NCBI GenBank assembly: GCA_026874595.1 | Contig: JAPPUL010000089.1 | Span: 186,001 to 250,000, forward strand | Source of the DNA: Sipunculus nudus | Taxonomy: Eukaryota > Annelida > Sipuncula > Golfingiida > Sipunculidae | Length of the DNA stretch: 64,000 bases | Direction: 5' to 3' | In this document: piece after piece, positions 37,437 through 45,656 of the stretch | Position numbering within the stretch: position 1 is the first letter of the stretch | Layout: every line of letters begins with the position of its first letter | The notes under the pieces: generated by a model | What the model was told of the DNA's origin: nothing | Database searches by the model: none | The model's input: only the letters and a program-made list of their open reading frames with translations | Translations under genes and position numbers: made by a program

Positions 37437-38216
37437 TTGTATTTTATAGATTTTTCGTATACTAATAAAATAAGCGACATACATCCCTTTGAGAAAGTAT
37501 TTGTGTCCTTAGGCTTTTTGTTACTATCGCTTACAAGCAATAATCTACTAATGCCGCTACTAGTCCTATTATTCACAATGGTTTTAATACTGTCGGTAGG
37601 GTTTCCAATAAAGGGTTTGGTTGGACTTTTTTTGGTCTCTAAAGGTTTTTTAATACTTGGAATACTCCCTTTGATATTAGGAGTATACAAAGTGCCATTA
37701 TCCAAAGACATATCGTTTATCTACAGTGTCCTGATAAATGAAACATATATTGTAGTGCTTTTAGAAACAGGTCTAAAGCAAGGGCTACTTACGCTTTTAA
37801 AGGCTTTGTCTTGTATATTCAGTCTATTTTTTGTAATACTAACAACACCCTTTATGGATATAATGTATTTGCTAAAACGAGCTCGGGTCCCAGGGTTATT
37901 ACTTGAGCTACTTGTTCTTACTTATCACTATATGTTTATGATGTATAAAATCATATATAATACAATACAATCTCAAAAAGCGCGTCTTGGTTATAATGGA
38001 TATATAAATAGCCTGAGGACATTTTCTAAACTGATATATAGCTTGTTTTATAACTTATACAAAGGGATGCATGGCATGGAAGAAGTCCTTGAGTCGAGGG
38101 TGTATTCGGGTAAGATAATGCTTTTAAATAGTAGGAGTTATAGTTTTTCTATGCTGCGCATTACGGTAATAGGGATGCTACTTATGTTTTGGCTACTTGT
38201 TAGTAACTATATGTAA
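37437..38216 (+). CDS. cbiQ: Cobalt ECF transporter T component CbiQ
   Basis: CbiQ couples the ATPase to CbiM. The 259-residue protein has about five hydrophobic spans and the two cytoplasmic coupling motifs of EcfT proteins: an A-x-x-A-R-G-like SQKARLGYNGY (about 181-191) and LESRVYSGK (about 218-226). The start is TTG. It lies 27 bases after cbiM. Confidence 0.9.
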   Translation: MYFIDFSYTNKISDIHPFEKVFVSLGFLLLSLTSNNLLMPLLVLLFTMVLILSVGFPIKGLVGLFLVSKGFLILGILPLILGVYKVPLSKDISFIYSVLINETYIVVLLETGLKQGLLTLLKALSCIFSLFFVILTTPFMDIMYLLKRARVPGLLLELLVLTYHYMFMMYKIIYNTIQSQKARLGYNGYINSLRTFSKLIYSLFYNLYKGMHGMEEVLESRVYSGKIMLLNSRSYSFSMLRITVIGMLLMFWLLVSNYM

Positions 38217-38286
38217 ATAATTGGTTTAAGTAAGCGGTTTAAGCAAGGCAAGCAAAGCAAATAAGGCAAATAAGGTAAATAAATAG

Positions 38287-39144
38287 ATGGAAGATATTAA
38301 TATATTTGAACTTGAGGATATATCATATAGTTACAAAATGGGGGAGGAAGTACTTAAGGGAGTGAGTACAAAGATAAAGGCAGGGGATAGGGTTTGCGTT
38401 ATAGGATTAAATGGGAGTGGCAAAACGACATTATTAAAACATTTAAATGGACTTTTAAAACCCTCAAGCGGACAAATATTATATTGCGGTGAGAAGATAA
38501 GGTATAAAAAGGATGGACTTCGTGAATTGCGGAGAAAAGTTGGGTTTGTGTTTCAAGATCCGGATATACATATGTTTGGGCCGACGGTGTATGAAGAGGT
38601 AGCCTTTGGTCCTCATAATTTAGGTTATAGTAGCTCTTTAGTAAAGGAGAGGGTAGAGGATGCACTTAAGAAAACGAACATAAAGGAGCTGTCGGGACGT
38701 TTAATTCATAAATTAAGTTACGGAGAGAAGAAGCGGGTATGCATAGCAAGTGTAATATCTATGTGCAGCGAGGTTATAGTATTTGACGAGCCGACGGTAT
38801 TCCTAGATGAAGTTGGCAAACAAGAACTTTATATGCTACTTGATAAATTGCATATAGAAGGAAAGACTTTAATCTTCAGTACACATAATATGGATTTTGC
38901 CTATGCGTATGCAGATAAGTTTTTAGTGTTAGATGGGGGACAGATAGTGGGGGAGGGGGATATAGGAGATATATTTGCAAGTGAAATAAATGAGAATGGA
39001 TATGGTTTAAAACAGCCTTACGTTGCAAAACTATTTCATGGTCTTAGGCGACAAGGGATGTTATCGTGGTATGACATAAAGAAAGAAGGGCTTCCGAGGA
39101 CAGAAGAGGAGGTATGGAGCTTGGCATCACGCTATAAGGTATAA
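38287..39144 (+). CDS. cbiO: Cobalt ECF transporter ATPase CbiO
   Basis: This is a 285-residue ABC ATPase. Walker A is GLNGSGKTTLLKHLNGLLKP, followed by the Q-loop VFQDPDIHMFGPTVYEEVAFG, the signature LSYGEKKRV, Walker B VIVFDEPTVFLD and the switch His in FSTHNMDFAYAYAD. It has the usual EcfA features and drives Co2+ import with CbiM and CbiQ. The D-loop has FLDEVG instead of the usual SLD-x-x-G. A spacer of AAATAAGGY-type repeats lies just upstream, ending at the ATG. Confidence 0.93.
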   Translation: MEDINIFELEDISYSYKMGEEVLKGVSTKIKAGDRVCVIGLNGSGKTTLLKHLNGLLKPSSGQILYCGEKIRYKKDGLRELRRKVGFVFQDPDIHMFGPTVYEEVAFGPHNLGYSSSLVKERVEDALKKTNIKELSGRLIHKLSYGEKKRVCIASVISMCSEVIVFDEPTVFLDEVGKQELYMLLDKLHIEGKTLIFSTHNMDFAYAYADKFLVLDGGQIVGEGDIGDIFASEINENGYGLKQPYVAKLFHGLRRQGMLSWYDIKKEGLPRTEEEVWSLASRYKV

Positions 39145-39192
39145 AAAAAGTCAAATAGTTATAAAAATAGATATTTAGGGAAAAAAAGATAA

Positions 39193-40032
39193 ATGAAAAG
39201 GTTTAGACACTATAAAAAGGATAAAAGTATATTAATATCAGCCTTTGGTTCAATAGAAGCAGAAAGGCACTACGAATCGTTTAAAGGTTATATAGAAGAG
39301 GAGTTTTCAGATTATGATGTATATATGTCCTTTTCGTCGAGAACGATATTAAGATATCTGAAGGCAAAAAAGGGAATAGAATATAAGAATCAGATAGAAG
39401 CGATGGCCCATCTTGATATAGAAGGCTACAGGCGACAAATAGTTTTGTCGTTAAACTTATATCCAACAGACGAACATGAATATTGTATAAAGATAGTAGA
39501 AGGGTTTAAAAGCTTCTCGCCGGCAAATATAAGAGCAACAAAGGCAATATTCACAAAAACAAGTGATACAAGTAAGATATTAAATGACATATCAACGAGG
39601 GTAAGAGAAGATGAGCGAAATAAGGAATCGCTGTGCTTGTATGTGGTACACGGCGCCCCGTATTTCGAACAAGCGGGGTTACAGGCAATAAGTTATACAA
39701 AAGAGTTTCTAAATAGCTTAAATAGCTTAAACTATGTATGCGCACTTGAAGGAGCTTATACATTTGACTATTTGAAGGCTAACCTGTTAAATAGTTTCAA
39801 AAAGACGGGAATAAATGAAATAACAATAGTGCCACTACTTTTAATAAGCGGAACCCACTTTAGTAAAGATGTAGATAAGCTGCTAACGAAGGTTTTGGAG
39901 GGGGAAGGATTTAAAGTACGCACAGCAAGTTCTCTTGAAGGGAGCGGGGATAAATTTTATTTACTTGAGGTTTTGTCAGTACGTAAAGTTATAAAGAAAC
40001 ATATAGAGGAAGAGATAGCGAAGATGTGCTAG
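39193..40032 (+). CDS. cbiK: Sirohydrochlorin cobaltochelatase CbiK
   Basis: CbiK inserts Co2+ into sirohydrochlorin, the first committed anaerobic step to cobalamin. The 279-residue protein shows the two-domain chelatase fold with an N-terminal ILISAFGSIEAE strand, the catalytic His in YVVHGAPYF (about residue 155), Glu in ALEGAYTFDY (about 184) and His in PLLLISGTHFSKDVDK (about 218). There is no signal peptide, so it is cytosolic. It lies 48 bases after cbiO, linking metal uptake directly to metal insertion. Confidence 0.88.
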   Translation: MKRFRHYKKDKSILISAFGSIEAERHYESFKGYIEEEFSDYDVYMSFSSRTILRYLKAKKGIEYKNQIEAMAHLDIEGYRRQIVLSLNLYPTDEHEYCIKIVEGFKSFSPANIRATKAIFTKTSDTSKILNDISTRVREDERNKESLCLYVVHGAPYFEQAGLQAISYTKEFLNSLNSLNYVCALEGAYTFDYLKANLLNSFKKTGINEITIVPLLLISGTHFSKDVDKLLTKVLEGEGFKVRTASSLEGSGDKFYLLEVLSVRKVIKKHIEEEIAKMC

Positions 40033-40080
40033 AAGGCAGTTACTAATTAAGTTAATAGATTTAGAATATATAAGGATGAG

Positions 40081-40155
40081 AATATAAAGGATGAGAATAT
40101 AAAGGATGAGAATATAAATGATGAGAATATAAAGGATGAGAATATAAATGATGAG
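40081..40155 (+). repeat. Five-copy 15-bp tandem repeat ending on the cbiL start codon
   Basis: Units of AATATAAAGGATGAG begin at 40081, 40096, 40111, 40126 and 40141; a degenerate copy precedes them at 40064. Units three and five read AATATAAATGATGAG. The last unit contains the cbiL ATG at 40148. Each unit has an AAAGGA- or AAATGA-type sequence, so ribosome-binding potential is repeated. Confidence 0.92.
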
Positions 40156-40873
40156 AAAAAGAGATTATAAAAGAATGAATAAATTAAATAAGCTAATAAT
40201 AGTCTCACTAGGGCCTGGAGATTATGAATTAATGACACTGAAGGCACAAAAGAGTTTGTTTGAAACAGAGTGCATATTGATATCGGGGCGAGGGAAGGTA
40301 GAAGAGACAAAGGCTTATCAGATAGTAAAGAGCTTGTTTGCGGATAAATATTATAATGTAGACGAAGTAAGGATGCCGGAGGTAGTAGAGCTTCTTACGA
40401 CTATGCAAAACAAGAGTTTTGAATGGGAAAAGCAGGCGAAGGACATAATAAATTTATTTAATGAAGGATATAGTAATATATGTTATGTAACGATAGGCGA
40501 CGTAGCAATATACAGCAGTGCCTATTATATACTAGAGAATATAAAGAAACTATCAGAAGAGATATATGAGTCAACAGAAGTAGTATCAGGAGTATCATCT
40601 TTTTCGTATGCCTCATCGTTGGTAAAAAAGCCCTTATGCCTAGGAGGGGTAGGTTTATTTATATCTGACAGTGGAGAGTATAGAGAAGAAGAGGTAACCC
40701 ATGTATCTATGAAGCCGAAGGTGCGAGGAAATAGATTAAAGAATGGGTTAATAGAAACGGACGTAACAAAATATTATTTTGAGCATTTATGCCTTAAAGG
40801 CCAGAAGTATTTTGCAGGGAAGGTAAGTATCAAGCCCCCCTATCTTTCGCTAACAATAGATTTCCCAAGCTAG
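40148..40873 (+). CDS. cbiL: Precorrin-2 / cobalt-factor II C20-methyltransferase-like protein
   Basis: This 241-residue SAM-dependent tetrapyrrole methylase would methylate C20 of cobalt-sirohydrochlorin after CbiK. Motifs: LIIVSLGPGDYELMTLKA at the N-terminus, YVTIGDVAIYSSAYYIL (about 118-134) and EVVSGVSSFSYASSLVKKPL. The central G-D-P-x-x-Y-S of the family reads GDVAIYSS here, with Val for Pro. The ending, PPYLSLTIDFP, matches the CbiL C-terminus. No other corrin-ring genes occur in the window, so the pathway continues elsewhere. The start is set by the last repeat unit; an alternative Met is at codon 10. Confidence 0.85.
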   Translation: MMRKRDYKRMNKLNKLIIVSLGPGDYELMTLKAQKSLFETECILISGRGKVEETKAYQIVKSLFADKYYNVDEVRMPEVVELLTTMQNKSFEWEKQAKDIINLFNEGYSNICYVTIGDVAIYSSAYYILENIKKLSEEIYESTEVVSGVSSFSYASSLVKKPLCLGGVGLFISDSGEYREEEVTHVSMKPKVRGNRLKNGLIETDVTKYYFEHLCLKGQKYFAGKVSIKPPYLSLTIDFPS

Positions 40874-41029
40874 ATTGATTTTGGGTATAAATTAAAGATA
40901 AAAGATTATACTTGTAGAATAATAGGTCGAATTAAAGATATAAAATAGGATATGTAATATTGCTATATGCAATATTCATATATTATTCTGCAAGGAGAAG
41001 ATATATTAAGTAAATATATTAACTAATGA

Positions 41030-41842
41030 ATGCGTCTTAAGATCCAAAACATGATAACGTTTACAATATTACCGCTTGAGGAATTATATATAAAGCTTAA
41101 GAAATTAATAGATAGAAAGGAATATGCGCATATAGTATTACTAGATCTTAGAGTATTTGTAAAGATGTGCTTTAGTAAGCGACTCCGTAAGATATTTAAT
41201 GAGAGTTCAACAGTAGTTATTCCGATAGGTAAGGTTTTCACATGGGGGTTAGGGGTTATAGGGCTTGGTAAGGGTAAGTTTCATGAGACAAATAGTTTTA
41301 ATAGGAAGGATGGTAAAGCGAATGGGTATTTGGAAATAGAGAGGCGACGAGAGCTTTTAAAGGAACATTTAATTAGAGAAGACCGGCTACATTTGAGTGT
41401 AATCTTGATGAAAAATCTGATAAGGAGCAAGTCTCGCTTTTTCCTAATAGGCGGCAAGCCAAAGCATGGGATATATATAAATAAATATATAAAACAAAGT
41501 TTCCCAGAGACAACGATACTAGCAATACATTCAGAGGAGCAGTTAAAGAAGGAAGGGGATGCAATACTTGAAAAGATAAAGAAGATAGTGCCGACGATAC
41601 TGTTGGTAGATCTTGGGGTATATAAACATGATGTATGGATAAATCGGAATAAAGATTTTTTTAAAAGCAGTGTATGTATAGGAATAAGTAACGAGATAAG
41701 CTTTCTGGCGGGACAGGAGAGTGATGTAGGATTCTTTCGGAGGAGGATGATAATGTATCCTTTTTTGGTAATATATTATTTACTATATATTTTAATGTAT
41801 AAAACGGTATTAAGAGGAGAAGTTGAGTGTTTGGAGGGATAG
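41030..41842 (+). CDS. Divergent WecG/TagA/CpsF-type (GT26) protein
   Basis: This 270-residue protein contains the GT26 core order: an N-terminal VLLDLRVFVKM strand, FFLIGGKPKHGIYINKYI (near 143-160), ILEKIKKIVPTILLVDLGVYKHDVWINRN and VCIGISNEISFLAGQ. Active GT26 enzymes have a P-K-Q-E type motif after LG and an RAP motif near the end; here they read YKHDVWI and SDVGFFRRR, so activity is uncertain. A hydrophobic C-terminal segment (about 245-262) suggests membrane attachment. GT26 enzymes add ManNAc-type sugars to lipid carriers. It overlaps mtnA by 16 bases. No nearby ribosome site supports the chosen ATG. Confidence 0.65.
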   Translation: MRLKIQNMITFTILPLEELYIKLKKLIDRKEYAHIVLLDLRVFVKMCFSKRLRKIFNESSTVVIPIGKVFTWGLGVIGLGKGKFHETNSFNRKDGKANGYLEIERRRELLKEHLIREDRLHLSVILMKNLIRSKSRFFLIGGKPKHGIYINKYIKQSFPETTILAIHSEEQLKKEGDAILEKIKKIVPTILLVDLGVYKHDVWINRNKDFFKSSVCIGISNEISFLAGQESDVGFFRRRMIMYPFLVIYYLLYILMYKTVLRGEVECLEG

Positions 41843-42927
41843 ACGGACAAAAAGGCGGTCCAAAAGGGATAGAAGTTCCAGAAGGTCTTAAAAAGATAAA
41901 TACGCTTTTTTTTGATAGGGAAGTTATAAAGTTACTGGATCAAACTAAGTTACCGCAAGAGGAAGTAATACTTGAAATAAGTAATTATAAAGAACTTGGC
42001 AAGGCAATAAAGCGTTTATCAGTTAGGGGAGCCCCGGCGTTGGGAATAGTTGGAGCGTATGGAGTATATCTTGGAGTAAAAGACTTAGTAGGGATGGATT
42101 ATAAAAGATTTAAAGACGAAGCGACTAAGGTTATAAAGTATTTAAAGGGGACGCGTCCAACGGCGGTAAATTTGTTTTGGGGGATATCACAAGTTGCAGA
42201 TATAATAGATGAAGGTAAAGATGGATTAGAGGTAGTAGACAAGATATATAAGCAAACAAAGTATTTATATAAAGATGATTTAAAAAGGTCTTATATGATA
42301 GGCAAGCATGGAGCGACATTACTTTCTAATGAAGTTAATGTTATAACGCATTGTAATGCAGGAGGTCTTGCAACGTCTGGGTATGGGACGGCACTTGCAG
42401 TAATATATGAAGCATATGGGGACGGGAAGTTGGTGCATGTATATGTAGATGAGACAAGGCCGTTAATGCAAGGTTCCCGACTTACAACGTGGGAGCTAAT
42501 GAGATATGGCATACCCTTAACTTTAATAACGGATAACGCAGCATGTTATACAATGAAAACAAAGGGAATAAATGCGTGTATAGTGGGAGCAGATAGGATA
42601 GCGTTAAATGGGGATGTAGCAAACAAGATAGGGACTTATAGTCTTGCGGTAAATGCATACCATCATGGCATACCATTTTACGTAGCAGCGCCTATTTCTA
42701 CATTTGATAAAGAGCTTGAAGATGGCAGTCTAATCCCGATAGAGGAACGTAGTGCAGATGAGGTTAGGAATATAGGGAGCGTGCCAGTATCGCCCAAAGG
42801 GGTAGAAGTCTACGCACCGGCATTTGATGTTACTCCAAATAAATATATAACAGCAATAATTACGGAGCTAGGAGTAATTAAGCCTCCTTATAAAGAGAAT
42901 ATAGCGAAAGCTTTACAAAACAGTTAA
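41827..42927 (+). CDS. mtnA: S-methyl-5-thioribose-1-phosphate isomerase
   Basis: MtnA converts methylthioribose-1-phosphate to the ribulose form in methionine salvage. The 366-residue protein has RGAPALGIVGAYG near the N-terminus, the catalytic Cys in THCNAGGLATSGYGTAL, DETRPLMQGSRLT and the catalytic Asp in GADRIALNGDVANKIGTY. The start is GTG, with AGAGGAG upstream inside the preceding gene, which suggests translational coupling. No other salvage genes are near. Confidence 0.94.
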   Translation: MFGGIDGQKGGPKGIEVPEGLKKINTLFFDREVIKLLDQTKLPQEEVILEISNYKELGKAIKRLSVRGAPALGIVGAYGVYLGVKDLVGMDYKRFKDEATKVIKYLKGTRPTAVNLFWGISQVADIIDEGKDGLEVVDKIYKQTKYLYKDDLKRSYMIGKHGATLLSNEVNVITHCNAGGLATSGYGTALAVIYEAYGDGKLVHVYVDETRPLMQGSRLTTWELMRYGIPLTLITDNAACYTMKTKGINACIVGADRIALNGDVANKIGTYSLAVNAYHHGIPFYVAAPISTFDKELEDGSLIPIEERSADEVRNIGSVPVSPKGVEVYAPAFDVTPNKYITAIITELGVIKPPYKENIAKALQNS

Positions 42928-42931
42928 TACT

Positions 42932-43468
42932 ATGAATATAATTGACATTGCTATTTTATGCTTTTTATTGTTTTATGCCTATAGAGGCTATATGCAAGGT
43001 TTTATTATGGTATTTTTCTCTTTGTTTTCTCTTTTATTTTCCTTATATGTTGCATTCATTTTATATAATGATCTTAGTAGTATTCTTTTAAATATTATTT
43101 CTGGTAGTAGCGTTGCTAAGCTTGTTAGTTTTGTTTTAATATTTATTATTGTTAATTATGGTATAAATAAACTAGGATTTTATATTCAAAATATATTAGA
43201 TAAGCTATACCTAGGAGTTGTTAACCGTCTTTTAGGTAGTGCCGTTAATTTCTTTAAAGCTATTTTCTTTGTAAGCATACTTTTATATGCTTTATCTGGT
43301 TTTAGTTATAATCCTAGCTTTAATTCTATTTTAAAAGATTCAAAATTAAGTAATATGTTTCTAGGTGCATTAAACAATATAGTTGTCTTGGTTAGAGAGG
43401 AGATACCTTCTGATCTTAAAGAGCAGTGGTTTTTTTATGAGAAGAAGCTAAAAGAGTTTTTAGAATAA
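42932..43468 (+). CDS. cvpA: CvpA-family membrane protein
   Basis: This 178-residue inner-membrane protein has four hydrophobic spans and starts with the family pattern NIIDIAILCFLLFYAYRGYMQGF. It continues with the VNRLLGSAVNFFKAIFFVSILLY region (quoted in part). CvpA-like proteins contribute to envelope integrity and colicin V production in E. coli; their biochemical role is unknown. It lies 4 bases after mtnA, so it is co-transcribed, yet its codons end mainly in T while mtnA prefers A, a sharp change at the gene boundary. Confidence 0.82.
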   Translation: MNIIDIAILCFLLFYAYRGYMQGFIMVFFSLFSLLFSLYVAFILYNDLSSILLNIISGSSVAKLVSFVLIFIIVNYGINKLGFYIQNILDKLYLGVVNRLLGSAVNFFKAIFFVSILLYALSGFSYNPSFNSILKDSKLSNMFLGALNNIVVLVREEIPSDLKEQWFFYEKKLKEFLE

Positions 43469-43474
43469 AGAAAG

Positions 43475-45568
43475 TTATATAATAAATATTAAGTTTATAC
43501 TTATTGAATCACTAAACCTTTTTTCTACTTCAACATAATGCCTATAAGATATTATAATATCAAGATAGCTTGTTAGTGCCACATCAGTTTTAAACAAAAC
43601 AAACGAATCCTTTAATATACCTCGTATAAAATCTGTAGGACTTATTATTCCTTTTCGTATATAAAGCAATTTCACTTTTACTATAGGTATTAAATCTTTT
43701 GATGTTTCTAATGCAAATTTAAAGTTAGTCTTTGTTTTAATTTCTCCTAATACATTTGATATTTCTACGTATACCTCAGAATGTAATGATAGGTATTTTT
43801 TCAAATGTAGTCCAATACCTATATTAACTCCATGCTTGTCTTTTTGGCTTGAGTCTAATAATTCTCTTAATTTATCTTCCTTAAAGACATCATAAAATGT
43901 GTCTATATACTCATTTACAAATCCACTTCTAAGATATCTATAATTAATATCATATGAGAAAGATTTGAATATCAAACCATTAAACCCTGCAATAAGACCA
44001 AAGCCCTTTGTATGGAATTTGTTTTCTGTAGTATTAAACCCAGCAGCAACTTGAGAATTCTCAAGTTCATAACCCTGAAGTCCTATCTCTGTATAGAAAG
44101 TAAGTTCATGATCTTTTCTTTTATCTCTTAAGATAGGTATTCCGATGTCTATGGAACCTAAGTATATGCTTGGATTATCGTTTAATAGTCCATTTTTAAT
44201 ATCTGCACTAAATGTGATGCCTATTGTGTAATGGTTTTTGGATTTGTAATCATCAGGATTAGCAAATGGTCTGCTTTCTACATGAAATCCCATTGTCTTG
44301 AATACGCTTATATTTGTAAAAAATGCTTCAAAATCTATTAATATAGAACGTATCCCAGCATTAAGTCCGGAATATCTTATTTGAGGATAGGATAAATCAT
44401 TTGTATAATCCTTTACCAGCAACCCTTTTGATAGTGTCTTATTCGGTATATTAGATATTTTAAAATAAAATGTATCATCTTCATATGAAAATAAATCTAT
44501 CTTATTAAGATAAGTATTAGCCTTTTTAAAATCCCATTCAGCTATATTATAATAATTTGATATAGACTGTGCGTCCTTACTATATGGTATGTATAGCAAG
44601 AATCTAAACTTTAGCAATAAGTTCTTAGATATACGAAATGAAGGATAAAAACCAAGTGCGCCATAGAAACGTTTGTTTATGTAGGCAAATATAGTACTAT
44701 GTATGTTGTAATAGATATTATCCTTAGTTCTGTATTCTTTTATTAGCTCCTTCCTTAGCTTTACTTCTCCTGATCTCTTATAAAAAAGCTCATCAGACGA
44801 TATCTTAGTACTATACTCAGGATCATATTTATCAATTCCCGTTGACTCTTCAAAGGCTATATTATTCAAATCCTCATACTCTTCTAAGTAGTCTGCATAA
44901 TCTTTTAAATCTACTTTCTCAATACCTTTAACTGCACTTAGCGTATAAAGTCCGCTTTCTTGGATCTTAAATGTTTTAGGTATAATATCTTTCATTAATG
45001 TGTTGGCATTTATTAGTAGGAAGCCGCTTTTATGTATTAGTCTGGCTTTTTGCTTATCAACTTGTTCTATATATAATGTATTAGTATCTGACTCATCCAA
45101 TCCAGATTCTTGCGACTTATCGTTTTCCTTAGCTTTTATGCTTGATTTTAATTTGAAAAAAGGTCCTTCTATATCGTAAGTAAAATCTGTCCCATCTGAA
45201 TTTAGTATGCCTATAATACCCTCGTATAATGTTAGTTTTACCCCAGCATCCCAAATGCCTTGAACAAGTACTTCGCTATCTTTGTATATCCTAAGTCGCT
45301 GCCCATTTACAAAGAGTAATTCTATATATCCATCTTTAGAGGTTTTTAATATGTCCCCTTCCCGTACAAACATCCCTTTAGATAGCTTTCTTTTATTGCT
45401 TATAGCACGCTTTTTTGTAGCTTCCCCAACTGATATGCTTATTTGTGCCTCGTTATTTATTTCATTTGTATCTTTGCTGTGTAAGAGAGAGGCTAATCGT
45501 ATATTAATAAAAAATAAAATATTAATAACAAATAAGAAGAATAGTACTTTAGACTTTAGAAAACTCAT
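43475..45568 (-). CDS. FecR-domain protein with C-terminal outer-membrane barrel-like region
   Basis: This 697-residue exported protein has an N-terminal hydrophobic signal (residues 8-29). Residues about 40-125 form a FecR-like domain (LSKGMFVREGDILKTSKDGYIELLF, then LRIYKDSEVLV). After a charged linker, the remaining 450 residues alternate polar and aromatic strands as in an outer-membrane beta-barrel and end in NLIFII. FecR domains here probably act as periplasmic modules, not sigma regulators, since no sigma factor gene is near. It pairs with another barrel gene 75 bases upstream on the same strand. The role is unknown. Confidence 0.65.
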   Translation of the reverse strand: MSFLKSKVLFFLFVINILFFINIRLASLLHSKDTNEINNEAQISISVGEATKKRAISNKRKLSKGMFVREGDILKTSKDGYIELLFVNGQRLRIYKDSEVLVQGIWDAGVKLTLYEGIIGILNSDGTDFTYDIEGPFFKLKSSIKAKENDKSQESGLDESDTNTLYIEQVDKQKARLIHKSGFLLINANTLMKDIIPKTFKIQESGLYTLSAVKGIEKVDLKDYADYLEEYEDLNNIAFEESTGIDKYDPEYSTKISSDELFYKRSGEVKLRKELIKEYRTKDNIYYNIHSTIFAYINKRFYGALGFYPSFRISKNLLLKFRFLLYIPYSKDAQSISNYYNIAEWDFKKANTYLNKIDLFSYEDDTFYFKISNIPNKTLSKGLLVKDYTNDLSYPQIRYSGLNAGIRSILIDFEAFFTNISVFKTMGFHVESRPFANPDDYKSKNHYTIGITFSADIKNGLLNDNPSIYLGSIDIGIPILRDKRKDHELTFYTEIGLQGYELENSQVAAGFNTTENKFHTKGFGLIAGFNGLIFKSFSYDINYRYLRSGFVNEYIDTFYDVFKEDKLRELLDSSQKDKHGVNIGIGLHLKKYLSLHSEVYVEISNVLGEIKTKTNFKFALETSKDLIPIVKVKLLYIRKGIISPTDFIRGILKDSFVLFKTDVALTSYLDIIISYRHYVEVEKRFSDSISINLIFII

Positions 45569-45630
45569 ATTACTCCTGCTATTTGGATCTGCTTGTTTTG
45601 TAAAGGTAGTTAAGAAAGATAGAAACTAAC

Positions 45631-45656
45631 TTAGAATAAAATCTTAGAATAAAATC
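45631..45656. repeat. 13-bp duplication over a stop codon
   Basis: TTAGAATAAAATC occurs twice in tandem (45631-45643 and 45644-45656). The second copy carries the minus-strand stop codon (TTA at 45644-45646) and the last codons of the 461-residue barrel gene; the first is the duplicated tail in the spacer. Confidence 0.85.
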
